Position numbers and translations under genes: made by a program. The notes under the pieces are model-generated. The model saw nothing but the letters and a program-made list of their open reading frames with translations. It did not search any database and had not been told where the DNA came from. Below are positions 23,770 through 34,144 of a stretch of DNA of 64,000 nucleotides, piece after piece; within the stretch, counting starts at the first letter, position 1; each line of letters starts with the position of its first letter. The stretch spans positions 3,909,333 to 3,973,332 of the forward strand of contig NC_133399.1 in assembly GCF_047511655.1 (NCBI RefSeq), given 5' to 3'. This stretch comes from Castor canadensis (Eukaryota; Chordata; Mammalia; Rodentia; Castoridae).

Positions 23770-24900
23770 AGATTCATTTCATTCTGATCTCATAGGTATA
23801 TTGTATTCAGTTGACATTGCATAGTTTTCTAATGAATGTTTAATACATTGTGCACTATCATGAGTGCCAGAATGAAGCTCTTTCATGGAAAAAGGAAGTA
23901 GGATGAGTGAAGACACTCCCTTATTACTTCCAAATACAGAGTTCCTGTCCAGTGTGATATCAATCATGCATTTGCTGATAATGGGAATGAGTGAAGATAT
24001 TTTCACATAGCTTGCCTATATGAGGTTTTGACAGTGTGAATTATTTTATTTCTTTGAAGGTGAAAGGAATAAGTACAGGCACTTTCAGTATGCTAACGTC
24101 TATGGGCTTTCTGTGCAGTGTGAGATTTTTATGTTTTGATTGTAATTTAATGAATGAAGACCTTCCCACATTGCTTTCTGATACGTAATTACATTCCAGT
24201 GTGTTTTCGGTCTTCTTAAGATCACTGGAAGTTGAAAATACTTTCCCACATTTCTTTATATACATAAGGTTTTTCTCCAGTGTGAATTCTTTCACCAATT
24301 TCAAGGGCACAGTGATATAGGAATCCTTTTCTGTTTCCCACACCCATAAGTTTTGTTTCCAAAGTGAGTTCTTTCATGACTACAAAGGTTACTAGAAGTA
24401 ATGAAGGCTTTTTCACATGGTGTACATCCATAGGGTTTCTCTCCAGTATGTTTGTTCATGTGCCTTAAGACAACTTGAAGTTGTAAAGGCTTTCCAACAT
24501 AATTTACAACCGTGGGTTTCTGTCTCCTAGGAAGTCTTTCATGTTTCCAAAGATAATAAGAAGGAATGAAGGGTTTTCCACACTGTTTCCATACATAGAG
24601 TTTCTCTACAGTGTGGGTTTGTTCGTACCTATGAAGTGTATTGGATTGAGTGAAGGCTTTCCCACATTGCTTACATTCATGGGGCTTCATTCCATTGTGT
24701 ATCCTTTCATAGATTAGAAGAGCCATGTGAAGGTTTTCCCACAAGCATTACATACATAGAATTTAGATGTTGTTAGTCTTGGAATCTTTGCCATGTTTGC
24801 ACCATTCTCTGAAGTTTGTTGAAATGATTCTCCACTGAAAATACCATGTTTGTGTTCACAGTCCCTCTAACATGTCTGCCCTGTTAAAAATGAGGGGATT
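23770..24900 (-). pseudogene. C2H2 zinc-finger array, degenerate
   Basis: The minus-strand frame 24744-24301 gives about four finger units with HTGEKPY-type linkers. Only the fourth (near 24430-24365) keeps all ligands in Cys-X2-Cys-X12-His-X3-His order. The first has Tyr for its first His, the second lost one Cys and one His, and the third lost both Cys. Another finger start (Cys-X2-Cys-Gly-Lys-Thr-Phe) precedes them near 24745. Below 24300 finger-like remnants continue in shifted frames to about 23770. Upstream, 24760-24900 reads as the pre-finger linker and contains a stop. Confidence 0.82.
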
Positions 24901-26752
24901 CCAAAGTAATCTACATGTTTAATGCAATTCCCATCAAAATTCCAGTGACATTCATTAAAGAGATTGAAAAATCTACTGTGAAATTTATATGGAAACACAA
25001 GAGGCCACGAATAGCCAAAGCAATACTCAGTCAAAAGAACAATGCAGGAGGTATCACAATACCTGACTTCAAACTATATTACAAAGCAATAACAATAAAA
25101 ACAGCATGGTACTGGCACAAAAACAGACATGAAGACCAGTGGAACAGAATAGAGGATCCAGATATGAAGCCACACAACTATGAGCAACTTATCTTTGACA
25201 AAGGAGCTAAAAATATACGATGGAGAAATAGCAGCCTCTTCAACAAAAACTGCTGGGAAAACTGGTTAGCAGTCTGCAAAAAACTGAAACTAGATCCATG
25301 TATATCACCCTATACCAAGATTAACTCAAAATGGATCAAGGATCTTAATATCAGACCCCAAACTCTTAAGTTGATACAAGAAAGAGTAGGAAATACTCTG
25401 GAGTTAGTAGGTATAGGTAAGAACTTTCTCAATGAAACCCCAGCAGCACAGCAACTAAGAGATAGCATAGATAAATGGGACCTCATAAAACTAAAAAGCT
25501 TCTGTTCATCAAAAGAAATGGTCTCTAAACTGAAGAGAACACCCACAGAGTGGGAGAAAATATTTGCCAATTATACATCAGACACAGGATTGATAACCAG
25601 AATATACAGGGAACTTAAAAAACTAAATTCTCCCAAAACTAATGAACCAATAAAGAAATGGGCATGTGAACTAAACAGAACTTTCTCAAAAGAAGAAATT
25701 CAAATGGCCAGAAAACACATGAAAAAATGCTCACCATCTCTAGCAATAAAGGAAATGCAAATTAAAACCACACTAAGATTCCACCTCACCCCTGTTAGAA
25801 TAGCCATCATCAGCAACACCACCAACAACAGGTGTTGGCAAGGATGCCGGGAAAAAGGAACCCTCTTACCCTGTTGGTGGGAATGTAAACTAGTACAACC
25901 ACTCTGGAAAAAAATTTGGAGGCTACTTAAAAAGCTGGACATCGATCTACCATTTGATCCAGCAATACCACTCTTGGGGATATACCCAAAAGACTGTTAC
26001 TCCAGAGGCACCTGCACATCCATGTCTATTGCGGCACTATTCACAATAGCCAAGTTATGGAAACAGCCAAGATACCCCAGCACTGACGAATGGATTAAGA
26101 AAATGTGGTATCTATACACAATGGAATTTTATGCAGCCATGAAGAAGAACGAAATGTTATCATTCGCTAGTAAATGGATGGAATTGGAGAACATCATTCT
26201 GAGTGAGGTTAGCCTGGCCCAAAAGACCAAAAATCGTATGTTCTCCCTCATATGTGGACATTAGATCAAGGGCAAACACAACAAGGGGATTGGACTATGA
26301 GCACATGATAAAAGCGAGAGCACGCAAGGGAGGGGTGAGGATAGGTAAGACGCCTAAAAAGCTAGCTAGCATTTGTTGCCCTTAACGCAGAGAAACTAAA
26401 GCAGATACCTTAAAGCAACTGAGGCCAATAGGAAAAGGGGACCAGGAACTAGAGAAAAGATGAGATCAAAAAGAATTAACCTAGAAGGTAACACCCACGC
26501 ACAGGAAATCAATGTGAGTCAATGCCCTGTATAGCTATCCTTATCTCAACCAGCAAAACCCCTTGTTCCTTCCTATTATTGCTTATACTCTCTCTACAGC
26601 AAAATTAGAGATAAGGGCAAAATAGTTTCTGCTGGGTATTGAGGGGGGGGAGCGGGAGGGGGTGGAGTGGGTGGTAAGGGAGGGGGTGGGGGCAGGGGGG
26701 AGAAATGAACCAAGCCTTGTATGCACATATGAATAATAAAAGAAAAATGAAA
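24901..26752 (+). mobile_element. Young 5'-truncated L1 (copy B) inside the zinc-finger exon
   Basis: It is flanked by a perfect 15-base duplication, AAAAATGAGGGGATT, at 24886-24900 and 26753-26767. The element begins within ORF2 and runs through the stop at 26264, a G-rich 3' tract (26640-26700) and an A-rich tail. It is inserted opposite in orientation to the host pseudogene. Exact duplications and a long open frame show it is younger than copy A. Confidence 0.95.
24915..26264 (+). pseudogene. L1-B ORF2 C-terminal fragment (449 open codons)
   Basis: This is the longest ORF in the window. It covers the region after the reverse transcriptase core to the end of ORF2p. It includes the conserved Trp-rich stretch and the terminal cysteine knuckle near 25830-25890. 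There the His of the C-C-H-C set is Pro (codon at 25869). The catalytic FADD region and the endonuclease are missing because of 5' truncation, so no active enzyme results. The ATG at 24915 is simply the first Met after truncation. Confidence 0.93.
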
Positions 26753-26990
26753 AAAAATGAGGGGATTATCAGTTATTCTATTAATTATTTTATGAAGAGA
26801 ATGTTGGAGTTGTGTCATATAAAGTCTTATGAACATAAAAGTCCTACATGTTTTGCCACAGGGCTTGAAGACAGCAAATATCAACAGTGGTGCACTTATA
26901 GGCTTCCATAATACTGTTTCCATATTAGGTGTTTGACAACACTGAATGTGCTTTACCATATTCAAAAACAATTACAGTGCTTATCGAGAT
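26753..26990 (-). pseudogene. 5' part of the zinc-finger exon beyond the L1 insertion
   Basis: The host sequence resumes after the target duplication. On the minus strand it contains a finger-like Pro-Cys-Gly-Lys-Thr stretch (around 26850) and degenerate Lys/His-rich text in frames with stops. Sequence on both sides of L1-B joins without loss. It is assigned to the KRAB-to-finger linker region by position. Confidence 0.5.
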
Positions 26991-27348
26991 GCCTTGGATC
27001 AAAATCATGTTGTAGCTTTAAATACGTAACATAAAGAGTTAGTTTGAAATATACGCTACTCAGTGACAGAAATTCCTTTTCATTTCATATGGAAGTGATA
27101 CACACATCCAGAAGGAATTTCATACAATATAGTTAATAAGATTCTGCATGGAGAATTTTTTTTATATTAAAAGAGTCTCCTGTGGCTTCTTGGTACTGCA
27201 CATATTACTAATATTGGAATACATCAAATCTTGCATTTTCTAACTCTGGATGCTAAAATGTGTTCATAAATTTAGAGAAAATTTATCCTGACTGAATCAA
27301 TTTACAGCTCTATGTATTAGTATCATTTTATTGTGTGTACAATTATCT

Positions 27349-27440
27349 CTGAGGCTGGCAGAGTGGCTAAAGTGTTAAGAATACCTGCTTATGAAGCAAG
27401 AGGCCTAGAGTTCAAAACACTGCTGGAAAAAAAATGAAAA
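27349..27440 (+). repeat. Short tRNA-derived SINE
   Basis: GGCTGGCAGAGTGGCTAAAG, then CCTGCTTATGAAGCAAGAGGCC, GAGTTCAAAACACTGCTGG and an A-rich tail. It lies in the presumed intron after the KRAB-A exon. Confidence 0.8.
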
Positions 27441-27752
27441 GAAAAAAATTAAATTTTCACTCATGCCACAACTTTTGATGTCTGCTATTTCTCTTGTTTG
27501 TGACAATTACTTCCTATTTCTTCTCAGCTTTCTGCAGGACTCTTCAATATTTTCTTTTACATGTTCTCTTCCTAAGGTATGCACACAGACAAATCATTAT
27601 TACTTAATTAATCTGAGAGAACTATTTTTTAGATCCAGCCTATTTTCATGGTATACTATGATTGAGCCTATATATTTACCAAAATATCCCCTTTTTATAC
27701 ACCACATGAGGCAACAACACTGATTAGCCAATACAATAGCTTACAATTTTCA

Positions 27753-27902
<150 letters not shown>

Positions 27903-28151
27903 TTAAAGTGGCTCACACACATTTGCAAGAGGAATTGTGCAAGTCAAAACTGTGAAGACAGAGCTTCTCTTTGTAAGAAATAAACATGCTCATGTGTTCT
28001 CCAAATTTTCAATGAAATTCAGGTTTATCTCACTCTTTCATCCTCTGTACTCTGAAGCACTCACATAGCATTACTCACACCTCATGGGAACTACTTGTTA
28101 CATTGAGAGAAGAATATGGACAAAACACTTGTGCAATGTACACTGGCATTC

Positions 28152-28213
28152 TAGATCATTTTGCGCGCCCTCTTAGCGCAGTGGGCAGCGCGTCAGTCTC
28201 ATAGATCATTTTG
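28152..28213 (+). repeat. Retroposed 5' half of elongator tRNA-Met with 12-bp target duplication
   Basis: The sequence from GCCCTCTTAGCGCAG (28167) to the anticodon CAT (28200-28202) matches the 5' half of a mammalian elongator tRNA-Met as I know it, with no mismatch seen over about 36 bases. It stops in the anticodon loop. It is flanked by TAGATCATTTTG at 28152-28163 and 28202-28213. Three extra bases, CGC, precede the mature 5' end. There is no A-tail. All CpGs are intact, which suggests a recent event. It cannot fold as a tRNA because the 3' half is missing. Confidence 0.9.
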
Positions 28214-28359
28214 TAAGAAATTCCTACTACTTAGCTCCCATAAGAAGAATACCAGGTGCCCAGAAAATGAATAATGTCATAAATAAATGAGAAAAAAACA
28301 TATGTCTACTGATATCTGAGACCTGCACCTCCAATCAATGGCCTTCAGAAAGGGCATTT

Positions 28360-28500
28360 CTGTTTCATTTTCTGGGCAGGGTCTTGCTATGCATCCTAGA
28401 GTGAGTTCAAAGTCATACTATCACCAGAGTTAGTATCAAATCCATGAGTCTCTTATCTGATCCTCCCTAGTGCTGAAATGTGAGGCTCCTGACATGGTGA
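28360..28500 (-). repeat. B1-like / SINE fragment, minus strand
   Basis: GGGCAGGGTCTTGCTATGCATCC, then a GAGTTCAAAGTCATAC section and CAAATCCATGAG...GATCCTCC, resembles an antisense 7SL-derived SINE monomer. The copy is strongly diverged. Confidence 0.5.
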
Positions 28501-28949
28501 CCTAGAATTTTCTTCTCCTTTATGCAACTTAATAATTTTATGGCTAACTGTTTAATAGTTGTTTCTTCCTAATTTTCATTTGTTTGTGTATTCTTAAAGT
28601 TTGTTCTTTTCAAAGCTCTTGTGATTTGATATTGCAGAATATTATATCCAAATACAGACTGCACATCCTTCTCAAGATGACATGCAATATTCACCAACAA
28701 AGATCCAAGACTATGTTCCTAGCTAAAATACTCACAGCGATGAGAATAGAGGCAGGAGAATCCTAATTTCCATGCAAGCATGGGCTAATAATACCAACCG
28801 TATCTCAAGAAAAATTAACACAATTTTAACTGCATAAGTAAACTGCTATTTTATAGAAAATGATTCTATAATGGTAAAATAAGTAAAAGCACTCAAGAAA
28901 GCAGCCTGTTTCAGCCACAGTTCAGAAAGAGAAGGTTAAACATATTCCT
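28501..28949. other. AT-rich, nothing recognised
   Basis: No gene, RNA or clear repeat was identified. A weak SINE-like trace near 28757-28815 is not strong enough to call. Confidence 0.35.
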
Positions 28950-29559
28950 ATGCTTAGAGACTTTGTCTCTGCAGATGAAGCCCATGGCAACTCACTCTCA
29001 GTTAGGGAGAGAAAGAAACTTGAACAACCAGGATATATCACTCTGGGACCTCCACCACACACAACTCTCCCCACCTTCTACCAAGAAACAGCACCCTTTT
29101 CCATGAATTCAACTGTGACCATTTTCAAGCACTTATCCACAGTCATTTGAGAGCCCTGGCTTGTGCCAGAATATTTTTCTGATATCACTCTAATGGAAAT
29201 GTGTGGTATTTCCTCAGAACCAACAAACTCTCCAATGCCAATGGGTATCTCATATTTAAATTCTGGTACAGTATGGATATTGTGCAGCAAAATAGGCTCA
29301 AAAATGAGCCCCACCACACTGGCTCCACTGCAGATGCCAGTCCAAAGCATATATTTGCTCTGTATGGCCACCATTCCTCCTCTTGAAGTTATCTGGGGTG
29401 GTATTTTGCATCACCTCACTGACATATATTCAGATACCACCAAAAAGGAGCCAAGGATAAACCAAGATGCTTCTACTGGTCAGGATATTCTAAGAGTTTT
29501 AACAACTCTGTGCCAGAACATGGTACAAAGAGGAAATATGATTTTTTAAGACATATCAC
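28950..29559. other. Unidentified segment with overlapping ORFs on both strands
   Basis: A 98-codon minus-strand ORF (29374-29078) and a 128-codon plus-strand ORF (29163-29549) overlap here. The minus frame has two hydrophobic stretches and is preceded by further readable text with stops up to about 29540, which could be a decayed membrane-protein pseudogene. I recognise neither protein. No promoter or splice context supports a live gene. It sits between the KRAB exon and the duplicated first-exon unit C. Confidence 0.35.
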
Positions 29560-31400
29560 ACACTAAAATAATGTCAAGTATATAAAATCTTTCTTTGAGC
29601 AGATAGCAGAGCTGTCATGTTTTTACACTCTAATCATAGGCTTTCTCAAGTGTTACAAATTCCATTCTGACTAGACCAACACCTTGAGTGTAAATGAAAA
29701 CAGCTGAAGTCTTACCCAAGCAAAGTCACCCTGGTAACAGTGGGAACTAAAGAAGCTTGCCCCACCATCCTTTCTGTTACCATTACATTTAGACATCCTT
29801 TTTAAATCTACAAGGTATACACTTTGCATTCTTCCACATTCTGCCTTAAATTCATTAGTTTACTTGATCAGCTGAAACAGAACACTTAGTCTTCAAAGTT
29901 TCTTAAAGAAATTCTCTCCTTTCTTCAGGCCCAAAATCATCACATGAATCCGTGCTTTATTGTCACCTGAAAGTCTGACATCAGGAAATTAGTCTTTGAT
30001 CCTGGGGCTAATTCTGGCCATTACTTTGCCCCTGTGATCCGATCTTCTTTCTACTACTGTTTGCTCCTCCATAGGAAGCACAACAGTGCTCTGCTTCACT
30101 CTTCAGACACCTCTTGACTTTCCAGTTGCTACTGCGACCACTTTCAATAAGGTCAGGTTGTGTCTGTATCTGCATTTAATTTTTGAACCTACTGTCAAGA
30201 CACAGGCCAAGTACAACATCATTTATGTCATATAAGGCAAAAACATCAAACTCTCAACACCTTCCCATTATCTCCTCTTCCCCATGTGTCCCAAACCCAT
30301 GTGCACTGCCTCTACAGTGACTTGGGCAATGTGGTGCTGTAAATTTAGGGCTTAATTACAGGCTTAATCTGGAAATTGATTTGAGACCCTCCTTCTAATC
30401 ACTGAGCATAATCAGCATTATAAACTCTGCCCCCAAGGACATTGGAGGAAGCTGGGGCCCCTAAGGACCAGAGATCTTCCCACACAGGTATGCAAGATCT
30501 TCCACCCACTACAGGGGGGAATGTCACAGGGTTCAGGTGCAGAGTTGTCCTGAGAGGGCTCTGGGCCTTGGCTATCACCCCCTGACATTGAGAACAGGAC
30601 AGTGGAGTTTTCTCATCTACCCAATCCTTGCCAACCCCAGGGAAGAGAGGAATGAGTGCAAAAAAAGCACCAACAGCAACTTGGGGCACAGAATCCAGAG
30701 TTGCACTGGGGAGGCCAAGTCTGTAGCAGCAATTTCAGGTTGCACATGACCTCTTCATTCTCCTGGGCTGGGTAATGCTGGTCACAAATTCACCATTTCA
30801 GATCTCTGAGGTGACTTGTGTTCTGTCCACAACCCTAGTGCAACACACTGGTCACAGAAGAAGAAAGATGGAGTCACAGAATTGCTCTCAGCAGCACAGT
30901 GTGATCCAGAAACTGTCAGCACCAGAAAGTCATTTCTTATGTTAAGCAGAGGCCTGCCTGTACCAGTATCTGAATGGTCAGCCCTTATAATTCCCACCAT
31001 CCACCTCTTCTCATTGGTTAGTGATTGGGACACATCCCCAGAGATCTGAGTAACAGGAGAAGTGATTCCTTTCCTAGCATAGTGCCAGGACCAAATCCAG
31101 CCATAGCCCTCAGCAGACCAGGCCTCATACCTGGTCCCTATTGAGCTCTTCTTGGGAATTCATTGTTGTTAAGCAGAACCTGTATTTCAGAGTGGAACCT
31201 GCTTCTTCCAGTAGGAAATGGGTTAAGGTGTATTCTTATGGAATTCCATACTCACTTTCCCAAAGGTACAGCCTATGATCTCAGAGAAATATTTCCTAGA
31301 CCAGGCCAGGTGAGAACTCACTGGACCAGGAGGAAAGACCTGGCATTAGTATCTTGCTTGGTGCCTGATTTTAACACACCAAATTCATAATGTCTTATTT
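29560..31400 (-). repeat. KZFP 5'-region duplication unit C (and empty site for L1-A)
   Basis: This aligns with 7560-7644 plus 14213-15985. The alignment crosses the L1-A insertion point at 29655-29674 without an insert. It includes a first-exon copy (ending 30794), ATTGG near 31013 and the GAGTGGAACCTGCTTCTTCCAG block at 31190. In gene orientation (minus) the unit runs from promoter side at 31400 to intron start at about 30700. It is the nearest well-formed upstream unit for the KRAB exon at 27902. Confidence 0.7.
30794..30920 (-). pseudogene. KZFP-like first exon, copy C
   Basis: The minus strand reads GATCTGAAATG then GTGAATTTG, again the exon-1 ending with the ATG at the splice border. 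The donor GTGAAT is acceptable. It is the plausible exon 1 of the KRAB/zinc-finger pseudogene, with an intron of about 2.9 kb to 27902. The upstream boundary is approximate. Confidence 0.58.
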
Positions 31401-31543
31401 GGAAAAATCCAGGTAGAACACATTTATATATCAAGAAACTTTAATATAAGTGAGGGAGGAAATTACAAGGGGCCTGGTAATCTCTGCCAGAAGGTAGATG
31501 AGCAGCAAGCAGATCAGAGAGAGGGCTGAACTTTCAGTTTCAA

Positions 31544-31745
31544 GACATTTGGGGGGGGAAGCAATTCTGGGCTTTGAACTCAGGGTTTCGCTCTTGCTCT
31601 ATCTTTTGAGCCATTATGCCAGCACTTTTTTCCATAGAATATTTTCAAGATAGGGTCCACAAAGTATCTGATTGTAATCCTCCTGGTCTCTGCCTCATGA
31701 TTAGCTAGGATTCATTACCTGTATAAACCACTGTAGACTAGCAAA
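31544..31745 (-). repeat. Long composite SINE, minus strand
   Basis: CTGGGCTTTGAACTCAGGGTTTC, then CAAGATAGGGTCCACAAAG, then GCTAGGATTCATTACCTG on the plus strand. It is preceded by a G-run at 31551-31558. Confidence 0.75.
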
Positions 31746-31924
31746 CACTTTTAAATCCTTGGTAAACTCTGATAGGGGAAATATTTGGGCAGTTTCTGTA
31801 AGCCAATGAGAAATGAAGAGGGATTAGGGTTTTGCCTCTAGATAGAGTCATGGTTCAGTCCAATGTGTGAACAATCTGAGCATATTTGCAATTGAAAGGA
31901 ACTTTGAAGGTATTAAAAATTTTT

Positions 31925-32125
31925 TTTGAAGCTTAGCTACTTAAGAGCCAGAGTCAGGAGGACTGAGGTTAAAAACCCAGCAAATTGTTCCCCATGTGGC
32001 CCTATCTCGAGAAAACCCATCACTAAAAAGGGCTAAAAGAGTGACTCAAGTGTAAGAGTCACAGCATATCAGAAGCAGGCCCTCAGTTAAAATCACAGTG
32101 CTGCCCAAAAAATAAAACAAAGCAA
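31925..32125 (+). repeat. Long composite SINE
   Basis: Sense copy with GCTACTTAAGAGCCAGAGTCAGGAGG, CCCTATCTCGAGAAAACCCATCAC, GGGCTAAAAGAGTGACTCAAG and an A-rich tail. Confidence 0.78.
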
Positions 32126-32454
32126 AAGTCTACCAAATCACTACTTATGAAAAACTAAGACAGTAGCAATATCCATGCATCTGACTATACTAACTCTCAT
32201 AATTCTCTGTGCTTAACCTGACTCCTTTCCTGTGCTTGAAAAGGAGCCTAGAACCAATGCTTCCCATTATCCGTTTCTTAACTTCAGACATTCCTGCACA
32301 CTTCTTTCAAATGCCAAATTTTTGCCTCAAACATAATGTGAAGTAATCAATGAAAATAATTTGAAAAGGATTTGTAAATATTTTTAAAGTGAATTTTGAT
32401 GGATCTCAGCCTGAGTGAGCAAAACATATTTTAGTGTCACAATAGACCAAGATG
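32126..32454. other. Unassigned stretch
   Basis: No gene or repeat recognised. Confidence 0.35.
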
Positions 32455-32680
32455 AACCAAGCACTCGTGAATCAGGCTTGTAATGTTTGGTACTTGAGAG
32501 ACTGACATCAGGAGGGTGGCAGTCAAGGCCAGCCTAGGAGATAGTTTGCAAGATCTCATCTAGAAAATAACCAGTGGAAAATGGACTGAAGCTGTGGTTC
32601 TTGCTGTTAAGCACCTTCTTTGCAAATGCCCCTGAGTTCACACCCCAGTTCTCAAAATAAAAGAAGCAAACAAACAAGTC
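32455..32680 (+). repeat. Long composite SINE
   Basis: Sense copy: AGGCTTGTAATGTTTGG, GAGGGTGGCAGTCAAGGCCAG, GAAGCTGTGGTTC, CCCCTGAGTTCACACCCCAG, then an A-rich tail. Confidence 0.72.
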
Positions 32681-33005
32681 CAATGTGATTACAGGAGAAA
32701 ACTGATTTTTGCCAAAATTCATGTCTGTCCTATCCCAATTTCTTTCTCCTCCTGTTTTCTCCTTTTAAGGATGCAAAATCTTTGCCTTGAGATTCCTGTA
32801 TACCTTACTTTTGGGGCTTCCCCATAGACTAATGTCATGCTCTAAGTTTATCAGTATTTCATCATAAGACAATGTCTAGAAACAACGTGCGCACAATTAC
32901 CAGTTAAGTAAGTAAGGGCAAAAATTGTCCCCTCCACTCCAAAGGTAGGACATGTACATGTGGATCTGAATTTCCAATGAGTCTAGAAGTGGGTGGGATC
33001 CATCA

Positions 33006-33347
33006 TGATAGAACAGTAATGATGCCATTTTATAAATCAGCAGTCACTTTATCCTCAGGTCTCACCTCTTGGAAAGTGGAGCCATTCCCAATAAAAAGCC
33101 CCACCCTTTACAAAATTTCCCATGCTCTCAGACAAGCTCCACCCAAGCTCCACCCCCATCAGGGATTCCTGTGCATGCACCAACCTCTTATTCTCCCTCT
33201 TCTATAAAAGCCACACCTGGCCCAGAATCGCTGCTGCTCCATCTTTCCCCCAGCCAGCCTGGCAGTTTGGGCCTGCCATTAAACTTTGCTGTATGGACGT
33301 GAGATTTTTCTCGTGAGCTTTCTTTGTGAGTGGTGTTTTTCCTAACA
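33006..33347 (+). mobile_element. 5' LTR
   Basis: TG at 33006 and CA at 33346-33347. There is a TATA box TATAAAAG near 33204, a CAATAAAA near 33088 and an ATTAAA signal near 33278. It matches the 3' LTR in length (342 bp) and throughout in sequence. By eye about 36 substitutions and two 1-base indels separate the pair, roughly 10%. Confidence 0.93.
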
Positions 33348-33349
33348 TT

Positions 33350-33367
33350 TAGTGCCGTGACTCAGAT
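33350..33367 (+). promoter_or_regulatory. Primer-binding site, tRNA-His type
   Basis: Two bases after the LTR end, TAGTGCCGTGACTCAGAT fits the complement of the 3' end of tRNA-His with two mismatches in 18. The H group of class I retroviruses uses this primer. It supports the class I assignment from the gag and pol pieces. Confidence 0.8.
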
Positions 33368-33811
33368 CAGGGTGCAATCCCAGCTCTGACCTTGCTCTCC
33401 CAGCCTCCCTCACTCCATCCCTTTCTCTCTCTTTCTCTCTCTCTCAACTCCCATTCCCTTCTTCTGGGATCTGAGCTGTTTTGCTGGAACCCCTGATCCT
33501 AGGAAATGCCACTCCCTCACTAGCTCAGAGGGAATTTCCTTCTCCCCAGCATGCCTCCAATGGCCATCTATGTCCTCTCTCTCGGTGGGTCCTTCTTGCA
33601 CGCAGAGCTGTGATCTCTCTCTCTCATTTCCTCAAAATCCTAGTTCCAGGTCTCATCTCACTCCTGTCCCTGGGAACCGAGGTCCCCACTAGGGACTGTG
33701 GACACCTGGGGTGAAGACATTCCCTCTGGGTACTCCACATCTCTCTCTCTCTCCTGAGGACCTGTTATTTTGGGGATGCCTGTCATATCTCTCCTTAGGT
33801 CAGGCCTCACC

Positions 33812-34144
33812 ATGGGAGTTGGACCATCCCAAATTCCTTCAAATTCCCTATTGGGATGTCTTCTGGTCAACCTTTGGCCCCTCTGCCTAACACCTGATCT
33901 CAAGCCCTGAAAGCTCATTTTTCTCTGTAATCAGGCCTGGCCCCAATACCCATTAGACAATGCCTCCAAATGGCGACTTAATGGCACTTTTGATGCCAAT
34001 ATCTTAAGGGATTTATACAATTTCTGTGAGCATCTTGGTAAATGGAAGGAAATACCCTACACCCAATCCTTTTGCTATCTCCACACCAAACCCTCCCTCT
34101 GTACTTCCTGTTCCCCTGCACAGGTTCTATTAGCCTCTAAATAA
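33812..34144 (+). pseudogene. ERV gag matrix-region remnant
   Basis: ATG 33812 opens a frame of 110 codons ending TAA 34142, with one in-frame TGA at 33908. The start Met-Gly (myristoylation-type), the Leu-Gly-Cys-Leu-Leu stretch and a Gly-Lys-Trp-Lys-Glu-x-Pro-Tyr motif near 34050 are typical of class I gag matrix proteins. The surrounding leader (33368-33811) contains pyrimidine-rich runs (33420-33450). Confidence 0.8.

Noticed and set aside
26203..26385. 60-codon ORFs at 26203-26385 and 45066-45248 as conserved small genes
   Set aside because: They are similar because both are L1 3' UTR sequence read in one frame.
33410..33601. Arg/Glu-rich ORF in the ERV leader
   Set aside because: It arises from a CT-repeat read in antisense and has no homologue I can recognise.
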